From NCBI GenBank assembly GCA_021014325.1, contig CM037470.1, positions 7,791,147 to 7,855,146 on the forward strand: a DNA stretch of 64,000 nt, read 5' to 3'. This stretch comes from Plazaster borealis. Its lineage: Eukaryota; Echinodermata; Asteroidea; Forcipulatida; Labidiasteridae. Within the stretch, counting starts at the first letter, position 1; the number at the start of each line of letters is the position of its first letter. A program made the position numbers and the translations under genes. The notes beneath the pieces are model-generated. The model searched no databases and was not told the DNA's origin. It worked only from the letters and a program-made list of their open reading frames with translations. Below, piece after piece: positions 1 through 11,964 of the stretch.

Positions 1-1200
1 CAAGTTAAACTGCACCTTTAGGGTGACTTCATAATTAGATGACAATTGATGACGTCATTTGAACAGGATCTTAAATTTTGGATGTTACAAATCCCGGCTT
101 GAATACATGCAAGGTTATAGCTTTAATCGCGCATTTTTGCCGTAAACATACATCTTTGAAAAGTGCACCTTTAAGCCGACTCACGTAAAGCTTGTTGACG
201 TCATCGTAATGCGACGTTAAATTCTAGATGTAACACATCCCAACTTGAATACATGCAAGGTTTCAGCTCGATTGCACATTTTTTCTGCATTTATCAATCT
301 TGTATTTCTGCACCTTTAAGTTCACGCGATCCACGGCGATATTAATTTTTGATGACGCCAATCTTCTACAAAGCTCACAGAGCAAGTTGTAGAGCCGACC
401 GTCAACATTCCACTTTGCTCCAATGACCTATTCTTCGGGTTTTACTCTAAACATATGGGGTGAAAACCTGGGCCTATTACTTACACACATTAAATGTGTT
501 AACAACTGCGCATGACAGACTGTTCTATATGTGTGCATAACTAATTAGATCACGCTACTCGCATGTATGCAACATGTGATATCACCCGGAACGATCTCAA
601 CACTATAGCGCGTTGTATGTGTTTTCAGTGCAATTCTTTTCACACGCAATTTAATTCAAGAGTCATTCGATACCGGATTTCAACCGGAAGTTAAGGTCAA
701 ATAGGTAACATGTCTGTGGAAAAGTTTGAGAGGACTTAAGGACATACAACCTGATGTTAAAATTGTGAGTAAGGTGTTTGTAAAATGCATGAATATTTCT
801 TAAAGTATGAATTGTGAACTTTTCAACTTCCGGTTTGAACAGGAAGCTGAGGTCCAATGGGGTCACACTCTGTGTGCAGTTTGCTACATTTTGCCAGACC
901 TATCCGATGATTTATAGATTGTTGAAATAGCTTCTATAATTCTTGAGTTATGATTTTTTGAAATAATAAACTTTGATTTATTGTTTTTCAAAAACTGATG
1001 ACGTCACCATGACGTAACAACTTTTAGAATCATCTACAAGTTATGGTCTACCTACATGTAAAGTTTCAAGTTAATATAAATTTTGCAACTACGCGTTTGC
1101 TTGCAGACAAACGAGACTCCGAAAAATAATAAAAACTAAAAAAAACCTTAAAAAAACGAACAAAAACAATAGGTGTTCGGCTATTGCCCGAACACCTAAA
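1..1200 (-). mobile_element. Helitron-like non-autonomous copy, 5' end at right
   Basis: A hairpin at 1171-1197 (arms AGGTGTTCGG / CCGAACACCT) is followed on the minus strand by T-rich sequence, the same arrangement as the 5' ends of the hairpin elements at 24.4 and 29.4 kb. The body to its left has the paired CRE-like motif seen in the other copies (TGACGTCA about 1000). I found no 3' hairpin plus CTAG end, so the copy may run off the window or be truncated. No gene is seen in this stretch. Confidence 0.4.
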
Positions 1201-1654
1201 AACCCTCCAACGCCTTGATCAAGGCTAACACAAGACACACATTTCACTTCAGAGCAGCCCCACGCTGCGTACACATCTACGTCGGACGCACGGGTTCACT
1301 CGGAGCCATCCTGTCCGACACACACCCACGCACCAGACAGTTGTTTTCTCTTTGAGCAGCCCCATCGCACCAACTCAGGCGAGCCGGGTGCACGGATTCA
1401 CTCGAAGCCGTCCCAGAGTTGGAGGGAGGTTCGCGACCACTCGGAACGTCCTCCAACCATTCCATCATCCATTAGCAGCTGTGCTGTCAGGCAGACCTCA
1501 ATACTACTTCCAAATGGTTTGAGCACACACTACAGTCTGTTACAGAACATGTCAACATGAAATTACTCTGAGACCAACCTATACAAGCAGACCACACAAC
1601 ATCCTGGGGGTGGGGGAGAAGGGGTAACCCATCAAAAGATTGAGGGAGCAAAAA

Positions 1655-2345
1655 CTATTGCCGCAGCTGAAATTTCCCCGCTAACACCACCAGTTGAGAT
1701 GAAAGAGAACTCGGGGCAGTACTTGAACTGATAACAAGAGAGGGTCTCATTTCTGACAGTTTGGCAAGGAGATGGAGTTGGATTGGATGCATGCGCATCC
1801 TGCACCAAGAGACCAGATATAATAGGCTTGCCAATAGCCCAAGGAGGCATAAACAGGCCAAAGCCAGTTTTGCTCTTGCAGAGATAAAGAGGTTCACACA
1901 CTGCAAAAGTTTGTGAATCCTCTCCTCCTTGGGTGTGGCTATGCACCGATGGAGGTCTAGCACAGGTCCGAGAAAGGTTGGGTTCAATGAAGGTGTCAGG
2001 AGGGACAATTCACCTACTAGTGAAAGGGTGAGATTCATGTGGGCTTCAGCTTCCAAATTGCCTATCAGGAGCCAATCGTCCAGGTAGACGTACATTTTTA
2101 AGTGGCGGAGGCGAAAGATGGCTGCGACCGTTTTTGCGAGTCGCGTGGACACCCTCAGAGCCATAAACAGGCTAAAGGGGAGCGAGCAAAACTCGAACAT
2201 TGTTCCCTGTTATTTGAAGCAGAAGAAATGGGGTGATGTTCTGACACGAGTAAATGAAGTAAGTGTCCTTCAGGTCCAATGTTGCCACCCAATCCGGGAC
2301 TGTGAGGCAATTTAGGACTGTGGGGGAGGGACTCCATCCTGAACC
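1655..2345 (-). pseudogene. DIRS-like RT, palm and connection fragment
   Basis: Starting beside the insertion, the minus strand reads FRMESL, then (after frameshifts) VATLDLKDTYF, which is RT motif A, then LPFSLFMALRVSTRL, then MYVYLDDWLLIGN, which carries the YLDD catalytic box in the YLDDWLL context typical of DIRS elements. It is followed by FLGPVLD and IATPKEERI, which correspond to the usual region after the palm. Several frameshifts and at least one stop separate these blocks, so this is a dead copy. Confidence 0.7.
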
Positions 2346-2352
2346 AATGAAC

Positions 2353-4096
2353 CAACAACATCAAGGCTTTCTGGAAAATGGTTAAATCAAAACGTGACGA
2401 TACCTCTAGAATCCCGGCCTTAAAAGTAAATGACACCGCCACTACCGATGACAGTCGTGAAAAGGCCGATATTCTAAATAGCTACTTCAAATCCATCTAT
2501 ACCAGGGAAAGTACCGATTCCATTCCAGATCTGGTGGATCCACCTACATGTACTCCTGACATTACACTACCTCGCATCTCACCAATGGGTATCTGCAAGC
2601 TACTGGAAAACATAGATTCAAATAAATCTTCAGGTCCTGACCAAATACCAGGTAGAATTTTAAGAGAGTGCTCTACTGAGCTAGCATCACCACTCGCTGC
2701 AATATTCACTCAAAGTTTGGAAACAGGTGATCTCCCGCAAGATTGGCTCATGTCCCATATCACTCCAGTCTTCAAGAAAGGTAGCCGTAGCTCCCCATCA
2801 AACTATAGACCCATTGCTCTAACATCGATTTGCTGCAAAATATTGGAGCATGTCCTGACCAGCCATATTATGAAACATCTTGATACGTTCAACATCCTCA
2901 GTGATTACCAACATGGGTTTCGTAAAAAAAGGGGTTGTGACACTCAACTTATCCTTACTGTAGACGACATCGCCAAATCCTTAGATAACAACAAGCAAGT
3001 AGATGCCGCTCTTCTGGACTTCTCCAAGGCTTTTGATCGGGTCCCCCATAGGCGCCTTCTAAATAAATGTAAACACTACGGGATCTCGGGCAACATTCAC
3101 AAACGGTTGGAGTCTTTCCTCACAACACGCAAAAAACGAGTTGTTCTTGACGGTGTGATGTCATCTGCTGTTAATGTAACTTCTGGCGTCCCTCAAGGTA
3201 CTGTTGTCGGCCCATTATTTTTCCTCATTTACATAAACGACATTCCAAGTTGCATTAGCCATGACACTAAAATAAGACTTTTCGCTGATGATGCTCTCAT
3301 CTACAGGGAAATTCGTAACACCACCCATGTTACCGCCCTTCAAGCTGATCTTGATGCAATCTCACAATGGGGTAACAAATGGCAAATAATTTTCAACACT
3401 GATAAATGTTTCACCATGCACTTTTCTACAAAAAAATCTCCAATCAGCAATTCGTACAAATTAGCAGGAAAGCATTTAAAATCTACTGACTCACATCCGT
3501 ACCTTGGTCTCCAACTCAACCAAAACCTGGGATGGAAACAGCATATCCAGCACGTGACCAGTGGTTGCCGACAGATACTAGGAGTCATTCGCCGAAACTT
3601 CAAAGCATGTTCTGTTGACGTGAAATCACGACTATATTCATCGCTCATCCAACCGAAATTAGATTATGGCACTACAGCATGGTACCCCAAAACCCAAGAA
3701 GAAAAACATACTCTTAATATGATTCAGCGTTCTGCAGCGAGACTATGTTTCAACAACTACTCAAGGGAGGCTAGTGTCTCAGAAATGATTACCAAACTCA
3801 ACTGGCATCAGCTTGAGGGTTGTCGTCTCATTACAAGGCTCTCTATGATGTTTCTCATCCTACACAACCTCGTCGATTTAAACTGGGAAACTCACCTCAC
3901 TAAACCAACACGCCCTACTAGAAGAACCCATCCACTCTCACTCATGCAACTTCAAGCCAGGACAACAATTTAGGCCAACACTTTTTTCCCATGAACTATA
4001 CCACACTGGAATGGACTCCCCCACAATATCCTAGACTTAAAAGACTACAAAGCCTTCAAGACAGCGATCAAAGCACACTTTAGACATTTCCACTAG
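2353..4096 (+). pseudogene. CR1-like reverse transcriptase
   Basis: The longest open part is 531 codons (2378-3973). RT landmarks in order: FWKMVKSKRDD-type lead-in, SSGPDQIPGRIL (fingers), NYRPIALTS, LLDFSKAFDRVPH (motif A with the first catalytic Asp), SGVPQGTVVGPLFF (motif B/C), FADDALIY (the YxDD box, with F for Y), then HPYLGLQLN and the C-terminal RLCFNNYSREAS region. After the stop at 3971-3973 the protein continues in another frame to a natural-looking end (PHWNGLPHN to HFRHFH, stop 4094-4096), so one or two indels broke the tail. The first half of the element, with the apurinic-type endonuclease, is absent. The catalytic aspartates are intact, but the copy is truncated and frameshifted. 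Confidence 0.75.
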
Positions 4097-4182
4097 GTCA
4101 TTGGTCAGGTCATAAAACTCTGATGCGATGCGGGTATCCGTTTTTATCGGAGTATAATAATATCCAGATCCAGATCCAGGTC
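2354..4182 (+). mobile_element. CR1-like non-LTR retrotransposon, 5'-truncated, inserted in the DIRS-like element
   Basis: The insertion carries the RT half of a CR1/Jockey-superfamily element and ends in a short tandem 3' tail (ATCCAG)n at about 4162-4180, as is usual for this group. There is no endonuclease domain, so the copy is 5' truncated. Candidate target-site duplication: AATGAAC at 2346-2352 and 4185-4191, a few bases from the ends; weak. The flanks on both sides are parts of one DIRS-like RT, which shows that this element arrived second. Confidence 0.75.
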
Positions 4183-4550
4183 TGAATGAACTTGTTTAAT
4201 GGCCTTAGGTTCAGGACTGGACGCCATTCTCTGGTGTACAACAAACAAACAGACAAATCCTCGGTCGAGTCCTCCTTGGGGACATGGTAATTTGCCCAGT
4301 TCTGAAGTAGAGCGAGAATCTCCACTTCGAGAGCAAAGCATTGGGACTGATCGAACGGGATCGGTGAGGCAAAGGGATAGGTACAACAACAAAGGGCTGC
4401 TTGTGAATTATAGTTTGTATCCGTGAGCAATGGTGTGAAGCATCCATCTGTTGTCGCAAAAAAAGGGCCCAAGTCTTTACAAAATACTGGAGGCTGTCCC
4501 CTACAGACCCCTAGTAGGGGCCGCTGAAGGATTGGCGTCACCAACACCAC
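4183..4550 (-). pseudogene. DIRS-like RT, N-terminal fragment
   Basis: The minus-strand reading contains ALEVEILALLQNWAN and then RPVLNLRPLNKFI. The latter is the characteristic start of DIRS/gypsy-type reverse transcriptase fingers (xxRPVLDLRxLNxF). The match ends abruptly at about 4183, exactly where the (ATCCAG)n tail of the inserted CR1-like element begins. The rest of the domain resumes at about 2345 on the far side of that insertion. Confidence 0.65.
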
Positions 4551-4950
4551 AGCCTACCCAAACCACTCCCATGATTGGCTTTGGGGCAGAGGGTGTATGA
4601 AATCCGGAACCACGGTTGCGTCCGCCGAATGTGGTACTGGGAGTCAACAACGACTGTGGAGAAAAGTAGGGGCCAGAAAGGTGTAGGTCCGGTACGCTTG
4701 CGAAATGTAGATTTGTCTTTCTTAGACTTCTTTATACTTGGATTAGAGACTGCAGGCCATGGAGGGTTAGCCTTAAAAATCAGACCTGAACTGCTGGGGG
4801 CCAGCCCGGAAAGCGTGTCCCCAGCAAGGGCATGATCGCCAGGCATAGGGACTGGAGGCCCGAGGGGCGCAACCCTAGCATTGGAATCAGAAATGTTACC
4901 GAAAAAAACTAGAGCAGTGGTAATAAATAAATAATAGAGACGATACACAC

Positions 4951-6380
4951 TTGGTATACTCTTGTCTTAAACTTAAACTTACAGAAAAACAGAATCTCAA
5001 AGCTTATACAATACGTTTGAAGACGGAAATCAAAACACGTCCGTTCAGAGCCAGTTCAGTTCACTTGGGCCAGTGAAAGTACACGCGGTTGTGGTGTGGT
5101 AAAAAGAAATCTAGCCTGAAAGCCTTTATGGCAAGGGAAAAATGCTATTGTAGGTTTAACAGGTAAGGGAGTCCCTGAAGTGGACAATGAAGTTTTGTAA
5201 GACAGAAGAGAAACCTTATTTCAATATTTCAGGGATTAAACGTTTCAAGTCAATATAGGAGGTATGATACCAGACAAAACAAACAAAGTGAAAGCTCAAT
5301 AATTGTTTTAAAAAAATTATCAGGATAATTTGTGAGTTTTTCCCCACAAAGAAGTGCTGGAAAACACCTTTCAACTTTATTAAATTTTATATAGAAACTT
5401 CAAATGTAATTGTGCAATATATTCTACGGCATAAAAAAATAAAATAAATTCTTTTGCAATTACTTCTAGGATCGGCCACTTTCTGTCATAGGCCTATCTT
5501 TCCTGGGCCATACTTGCGACTGAAAAATTATGCCTAGAAATGGTACCCCGAAAATAAGGCAGCACGAAATGGATGCCCTTCTGTTGTGTGTCACCCTAAA
5601 TGCAGCCGTTAAAAAGGACTTTTATACCTCAGGTTATTTTAGATTCCTTAAAAACAAATACATTTTGTTTGTCTTGCAAATAACACAGAATGAAACAAAT
5701 TTAGTGTGTCCCTTTTTAATAGCACTGTAATACCAATACAAATGTGTTTTCTTTTCCAAGCAAAATATGTTGAATAGAATACCTATTATATTGAATAATG
5801 ATAACACTGTAATACTCACGGTGACTTTAGTCATTGGTAATTGCAGAGTATTATCACCACTCCCATCAGCAGGCTGTCAAGTCCAAAAAGAAATTTTTCT
5901 TAGCATATCATTTTTATTTTACTTAAGGCATCATGAACTAATTAAGGCCAGATTAGGCGTGCATAAAAAATGGTCTCTTTGTTTGAAATAAAGTTTGACC
6001 CCTAGGCCTTCCAATTAAAAGAGTAATGACTTCTTTATCCTCAACAGCGAAGTCCCATGATAAGTTTTAAAATGTACTATTTTGCTGAAAAACCTGTTGC
6101 AAGTTTACACTTACCACATACTCAAATCTCAATGTCCAGATACGAAATAAGCTATTACGACATGATAAGCTATGAATTTTTTTAATAAGGCTTGATCAAA
6201 GTTTCTTATTCAAAAATTCAAATCTGTATAACCACAATTAACTTCTCGTTTATCATATATTTCCTACAAAGACATGTTTACAAAATTTCCTCATTACATT
6301 TCACCAACTCTAATAATTTGTATGTCTAAACCGATACCTTGTTTCTGTTTCAACAAAAATGTATGTCTAGTTATTATTAT
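4951..6380. other. No gene recognised
   Basis: AT-rich sequence with only short chance ORFs. I see no domain, splice pattern or repeat family here. Confidence 0.5.
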
Positions 6381-6381
6381 T

Positions 6382-7680
6382 ATCTGATGTTCCCCAAGGT
6401 TCAGTGCTAGGCCAATACTGTTTTAGTTTGATTGTTAAAGGTAGGGTCATAGTTTGGTAATGACCCCCAAAAATGTAAAGTTTCTATCCGAAAGCTTACT
6501 TTTTATAAAGATGCAAAAATAGTTAATGGCCTGACGTTTCGACCCTTGAAGAGTCTTTTTAGCCTTCGAGAAAGACTCTGCTAGGGTCAAACGTCAGGCC
6601 ATTAACTATTTTTTGCATTTATATTATAGGTCCATTTGGTTGGAAGCAGTTTGCAACAGCTAATTCTATTTTCTCATTGTTAAAAAGATGGTAGTGATAG
6701 TAAAAACATCCTACAAAACTACTTCGTCTGAAATGTCCCCGTTGATTATAAATCAATCAAAACATTTGAATCTGAGAACCCTTTCATGAATAAATCGTTT
6801 CTTAGATTTCTGAGGGTTGGTATCCGTTCGTGAATGATGCAGCCAGAGATGTGGTTGGTACCCGCTTTCACCTTGGTAAACGTGGATTGATAATACGTTT
6901 GTGTGAAAATATTGTAACAGTATGTTTATGTTTTCTCAACAAGTAGACACTGTATTCAGCTGAAACTTTCACAGTTTGATGTCTATTGTATCTTTCTTGA
7001 TAAATTTGCCAATAAATCAGCATTACGTTGACAAAAACCAAACGATGACCGTACCTTTCATGACCTACCACAGTATATAAGTAATAATTGTTTATTGTTC
7101 GCTGATAACATGAAAGTTATCGCCTGATGTACATACGCAAGATCTACAACTGGTGCTCAACATAGCAGTTTTCAAATCTTTAATTTGCTAAATGCCCAAT
7201 TCTTAGTGTTACTCCTAAGAAAAAACTCACTTTTTGTTGTTGTTTACTGAATGATAATGTCCTTAATCACCTTATTATTTTCACTTCATCATATGTTAAT
7301 CACTTAAAAATGGCAATTAGAATGATGGGTTTTGTGTGGTGCAGTTTCCCGTCTTGCAAGAATGTCAAATGTTGTATACTGCATCATTATTAGACCACAT
7401 CTTGAATACTGTACTGTTGCTTTTCATTCAACTCTTAATGTGCAGTCAGACAGACTAGAAAGAGTTCAAAGACAGTATTTGCTTTTTATGTTTAGAATAC
7501 TTAACAGTAGGGAAGCTAATCAGAACATTCTTATTCCAACTTACTCACAGAGAAAAACAGTTAATGACTGCTTGTTTGAATGTAAACATATTCCGAGTCA
7601 TTTTAATCCATACTGTTTGCATGTTCCTCAGCGCCGCATTAGACCAACCACCAACCACAATGGGAAGTGTGATGTGTAAA
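6382..7680 (+). pseudogene. Decayed non-LTR RT remnant
   Basis: At 6384-6415 the plus strand reads DVPQGSVLGQ, RT motif B. At 7332-7679 a 115-codon ORF reads IIRPHLEYCTVAFHS and SDRLERVQRQYLLF, the typical C-terminal connection region of CR1/Jockey-group proteins (RPxLEYCxxVW, RLExVQRR). Between them the frame is lost, a small MITE sits at 6503-6624, and the catalytic YxDD region is not recognisable. No 3' tail was identified. Confidence 0.5.
6503..6624. repeat. Small inverted-repeat element (MITE-like)
   Basis: The arms are near-perfect inverted copies of about 45 bp: TATAAAGATGCAAAAATAG and GTTAATGGCCTGACGTTTC on the left, and their reverse complement ending GCATTTATA on the right. A short central part (AAGAGTC / GACTCT) also pairs. 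Family not recognised. Confidence 0.6.
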
Positions 7681-8397
7681 TTAATGCCCTCTAGCTGGTT
7701 AGCTTTACTTCCTTCCCATGTACATAAGTTATAGTTTTTTAATTATACCTCTAATTGCTGGTTCTGTATTCTGGTTGGCTGAAACACGGTCACATGTGGT
7801 TCATTAATATAGGCTAGTGCATGAAATTTGCGCCAGCATGAAGTAGATGTGCGTCAACACATCGTACGAGTGTAATTTGCGGGGAAATAGTTCCGTAACC
7901 AGGCAATAACATATTCAACATTTTTGACGACTGGTTACAGCCTAGGAACTGTTTAAATTCTATGGTATTTAAAAGAGTTCCTTTGATTGTTCATGGTTGA
8001 TTTGATCATGAAAATCTCACCTTTTAAAGAAAAAAGAAGAAAACATATTATTTATTTAATTTTATTTATATTTGGACTGGCATAAATTCGTCACTTTCTC
8101 CCCTTGGGCTTGTGGTGGGTCACAAGAAAGGGGTCTTTTCAGCCTCGGGAAATAGGACCCTCTTCTGGTCATTCAAAGTCCCTTGGGATGCATAGGTATG
8201 CACTAATAACCTCATTGCCAGTCTCATACATGTATGTGTATAATATTTGATTTTATTTTATTTTTTAAACTGGTTATTAATGTAAATCGTTTTTGTTTGA
8301 AATTATAATGTTTAATGGTAGATTTACATATTTTTGTACTTTAAAATACATTTGTATGTCTCAGATAATTGTATTTTTGGGGAGTTTTTGAAAAAAA
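7681..8397. other. No gene recognised
   Basis: AT-rich sequence without a supported ORF or repeat assignment. Confidence 0.45.
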
Positions 8398-8399
8398 AG

Positions 8400-8640
8400 T
8401 CATTAAAGAATTTGGGGTTGAACAAAGAAAGTTGACTAGAGTGGGACTTGAACCAATGACCTCCAGATTAACGTGCTTCTGACTGGCACCCCGGACAAAG
8501 AAATTGAGAAAAAAAAGAGACCGCCAACAATGGGTTAGATAGCTCAATTGGTAGAACGCCGGCTCGCTAATCCGGAGGTCGTTGGGTTTAAGTCCCGCTC
8601 AAGTCAATTTTTCTTTGTTCAACCCCAAATTATTTTTAAA
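8400..8640. repeat. Inverted pair of tRNA-like SINEs
   Basis: The right half (8532-8640, plus) has a tRNA-like head: GCTCAATTGGTAGAAC (A-box-like), GGCTCGCTAATCCGG (anticodon-arm-like, GCT), and GGGTTTAAGTCCCGC (B-box-like), then a body TTTCTTTGTTCAACCCCAAAT. The left half (8400-8500) is the same unit on the minus strand, with a diverged head and body. The acceptor stem does not pair properly and there is no long variable arm, so a functional tRNA-Ser is unlikely. A SINE pair in opposite orientations fits best. Confidence 0.55.
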
Positions 8641-9568
8641 TTACCCAGGCAGTCTCCCTTGTGGTTTGTTACTTGACATTTTAATTAAAATATTTAATGT
8701 GACATTTTAAATGCTTTCTTATACTCGTCAGCGTTGGTTAACTGCTCATCGGTTATCAATAAATAAACAAATAAATGTTTCCATTTTACCTTTAGATAAT
8801 ATTTTTTAGTTATTGCCGTTTCAAGCTTGGCCGGGAACCACAAACGTATTTTTACTTTATTTTCCCTACTCATGATTTGATATTTCTGTGATTCTAACTC
8901 TTAGTCCTTTTATATCATACTGCCTTGCTTTAATTTGATAAAGTTAAATACATGCAGTTCTTACAATTATATGTCGTGCATCTCGAGCATCACAGGGCGG
9001 GATCAAGATGTTGTTTCCCATTTGTTTCTGTAGTATGGAAGAGGAATACAATCAACTTTCATAAAGAACCATTCGGAACACAATCAAAAGGTTACAAGGC
9101 TCAGTATTAGAGTGGCTACCAAATTTTACAAAAAGTTTATTTCGGTAGGTCAAGTCAATGGCTACATGACACCATGCAATGATCATGAACTGCACACTCA
9201 AAAGTTGACCCACAATAAAACACTCTCAGGTAAACACTAACAATAGACAACAGTTAAAAGTGAAAATTATAAATACAACTGAAACTCCACTGATAATCAG
9301 TTGCAAAGATGGGATCTTACTTCATTGACTGAAGTTACTCATACAGGTTTGAATTCAATCAAATTATCTAGCATGACATCTGGCTTCTAATACTATACTA
9401 ATTATGTTCATATGCCTTTTTTGTTACTAATTCCATCTAAACATTATGGAAACAAATCACATAAGAAAACCACTTGAAGCTTGTTTCACATGTAAGATCT
9501 CTTTAATAATCTTTTCATCTTCATAATAATCTCTACTCATATTTCAGTAGTTGTCTGAATATACCTAC
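8641..9568. other. Intron/intergenic sequence, nothing recognised
   Basis: No repeat, RNA gene or exon could be supported. It lies just downstream (minus strand) of the last visible exon of the ZU5/UPA gene, whose next exon would be expected further left or outside the window. Confidence 0.4.
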
Positions 9569-9742
9569 CTTATTTGGTCCAACAGACAAAATAATCTTCC
9601 CTTGCCAATCACCTCCTTCTTGTTGCTGGCAGCAATTGACCTTCATGTATGGAATATCATCTGCGTTGCTGGATATGCCAATCCTCACATTAAATGAAAC
9701 TGAATTCTGGGGTAACGACCAAACATTCTTTTCATGGATCTC
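9569..9742 (-). CDS. ZU5/UPA gene: UPA-domain exon (last one visible)
   Basis: This exon is bounded by CTTTTTAG at the 5' side and the strong donor GTAGGTAT at the 3' side. It has 58 codons, phase 0 to phase 0, and begins EIHEKNVWSLPQN and ends DWQGKIILSVGPNK. The pattern (W at residue 8, RIGIS, C-C pair, W then GKI) resembles the C-terminal half of a UPA domain, the module that normally follows ZU5 in UNC5, PIDD and ankyrin-type proteins. The phase matches the upstream exon at 21120-21263, about 11.4 kb away across repeat-filled intron. UPA domains are usually followed by a death domain; that would be left of this exon and is not visible. Homology is by eye, so the exon call is firmer than the domain name. 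Confidence 0.65.
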
Positions 9743-10054
9743 CTAAAAAGACAAATTGAGAGGAAACTATTTTAAGAAAAGTTATACTCTCCTTTTTTTC
9801 TATGATATCAGCTCTCATAAAGGACACAAATTAATGTTTTCTGGGGTTTTGTTTGTTTGTTTGTTTTAATACACCACAGAAAGTCAATTGGTAGCATTTT
9901 TTACTGCTTCAACTGTCAAACTCATTCTGTACTTGTACTTTCAATTAAGTTTTCTCATCTTTGAAAATCTAATTAATGAAAAGAACTGTTTACTTGAAGC
10001 TTAAGTCCCCTGACAATTGCTTGAGTCTCCTAAATGTTGCTTGTTCAATAAAGT

Positions 10055-11818
10055 TTTAGACCTCGCGGAGATGTTTAATGATCACTTTGAAACCAAAGTT
10101 ACGCGCATCAGGTCTGAGCTTGATGGTCAGATATCATCAGTTGCAGTCTCTGTCCATGATACCCATGCTACATCGGTACTCCAACTTTTCGAACCTGAAT
10201 CAGAAGAAACTGTTGGAAATCTCATCTGCCGCTCACCCTCGAAATCATGTGACCTTGATCCAATACCCACTTTCTTGTTGAAAACATGTCTGTCATCCGT
10301 CCTACCTGCAATTACAAACATTGTCAACTCATCCATAGCATCAGGAATCGTGCCTCAGCAACTCAAAACGGCGCACGTCACCCCATTTTAAAGAACTCAA
10401 GCTAGATAAGAACAAGCTGAGTAACTACAGACCTGTGTCGAATCTGCCGTTCATCTCAAAAATTGTGGAGAAAGTGGTAGCTGGTCAACTCAATGACTAC
10501 CTAACATCTAACAACCTGCTTGAGCCGGCACAGTCAGCATATCGTAAACACCACAGCACCGAGACTACGCTCCTTTGTGTTCAAAATGATATCCTTGGAG
10601 CCATTGACAAGAAACTCTCTGTAATTTTAGTGTTACTTGACCTTTCTGCTGCATTTGACACTATCGACCACCAAATCCTCCTTCAACGCCTTCACTACAA
10701 TTTCGGTATCACTGGGACTGCTTTGAAGTGGTTTACCTCATATCTGGAAAATCGTACCCAAATGTAAAATTAACGGGTCCTTCTCATCCAACACTACACC
10801 ACGTTTTGGCGTCCCTCAGGGGTCCGTGCTCGGTCCGGTGTATTTTCCTTGTACTTTTCACCTGTTGCCAACATTGCTCGTAACCATGATCTGTCCGTTC
10901 AGCTTTACGCTGATGACGCACAACTATATTTGCCATTTGTCTCCTTGGACGCAAACACTGCAGTTGCCCGTACAGAAGCATGTGTTGCCAAAATTAAGGA
11001 ATGGATGGTCGCAAACAAACTTCAGCTCAATAGCGACAAGACAGTCATCCTCTTGCTTAACTCCCCAAGTCAACATCGCCACAACACCATTCACAGCATC
11101 CTGATTGATGGTCATGTCATACCCTGTAGCAACACAGCTAGAAACCTTGGTGTCATCTTTGACAGGCATATGAACTTCACAACCAACGTCAAAAACTCCT
11201 CCCGCATCGCCATGTACCACTTGAAGAACATAAACCACATCCGCTCATTGCTCTCTGACAAAATAGCAGAGCAACTCATTCATGCACTTGTAACGTCTCG
11301 ACTCCACTACTGCAACTCACTCGTATATGGACTTCCAGCCTCCACCTTGTATCACCTTCAGAGAATCCAGAACATTGCAGCTCGTATCCTAACACGCTCT
11401 AAAAGGTTGGAGCACACCACCCCGGTTCTTCGAGCATTACACTGGCTCCCTGTCGAGCAACGCATTATTTTCAAACTCCTTTGTACAACATACCGTTGCA
11501 TGGCGAACAATTCATCCTCGTTGTACTTGCAGAGGCTTCTCCTGCCGTACAAGCCTGTGCGTCAACTAAGGTCCAGTGATGCCAACTTGCTTGCCGTTCC
11601 ACCTTCCAGGTTGAAAGCTCACGGGGATAGAAGTTTCTCGGTTGCAGCCCCCCGCCTGTGGAACGGCTTGCCTCTCACCCTAAGATCACAACCTGACATT
11701 TCTTCATTCAAATCCAATCTCAAAACTTACCTCTTCAGTCAAGCTTACCATTAATTTTTCCCTTGGTCATCAGTGAATAGTTTTTTCTAGATACCAGCGC
11801 TTTATAAGATTTATTATT
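10055..11818 (+). pseudogene. L2/CR1-like RT, 5'-truncated and frameshifted
   Basis: Three overlapping reading blocks form one RT. At 10060-10391: AEMFNDHFETKVTRIRSEL and SPSKSCDLDPIPTFLLK. At 10435-10767: NLPFISKIVEKVV, QSAYRKHHSTETTLL and LLDLSAAFDTIDH (motif A). At 10790-11754: VPQGSVLGP-like text, YADDAQLYL (catalytic box), ARNLGVIFD, LHYCNSLVYGLPAS, ALHWLPVEQRI and APRLWNGLP, ending SQAYH at 11754. AFDTIDH together with the C-terminal NSLxYGLP and LHWLPVxxRI signatures is typical of the L2/CR1 side of the Jockey superfamily. The 5' endonuclease half is missing. A short TTATTATTA tail (about 11809-11817) closes the element directly against the hairpin at 11819. Confidence 0.7.
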
Positions 11819-11846
11819 AGCTGTTCCGACCTACAGTTGGAACAGG
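11819..11846 (+). repeat. 5'-terminal hairpin of a Helitron-like element (probably of the outer copy)
   Basis: Arms AGCTGTTCCGAC and, imperfectly, GTTGGAACAG. It is followed by GTCGAGATTTTTATT and then, 56 bp from its start, by a second hairpin of the same kind. The simplest reading is that this is the 5' end of the outer copy whose body resumes at 13602. Confidence 0.5.
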
Positions 11847-11874
11847 TTTTGTTTTCGTCGAGATTTTTATTGTT

Positions 11875-11931
11875 AGCTGTTCCGACGTGGTAGTCGGAAC
11901 AGCTATTGTAATAGTCGAGATTTTTATTTTA

Positions 11932-11964
<33 letters not shown>

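Larger units (their letters stand above)
1210..4950 (-). mobile_element. DIRS-like retrotransposon, decayed and interrupted
   Basis: Minus-strand fragments read as parts of a DIRS-type polymerase: an N-terminal fingers piece at 4183-4460, then after an interruption the palm region at 1655-2345. Upstream (4538-4948) is a proline-rich open stretch that may be gag-like. DIRS elements carry a tyrosine recombinase instead of an integrase; I did not recognise the recombinase, RNase H or methylase parts, nor the split direct or inverted terminal repeats, so both outer bounds are approximate. The copy is broken by frameshifts and stops and cannot be functional. Which DIRS subfamily it belongs to is not resolved. 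Confidence 0.6.

Noticed and set aside
5530..5991. Small ORFs of 66-74 codons
   Set aside because: AT-rich sequence, no domain, splice or repeat support.
8532..8605. tRNA-Ser(GCT) gene
   Set aside because: No paired acceptor stem or long variable arm, and the SINE body follows directly with an inverted partner.
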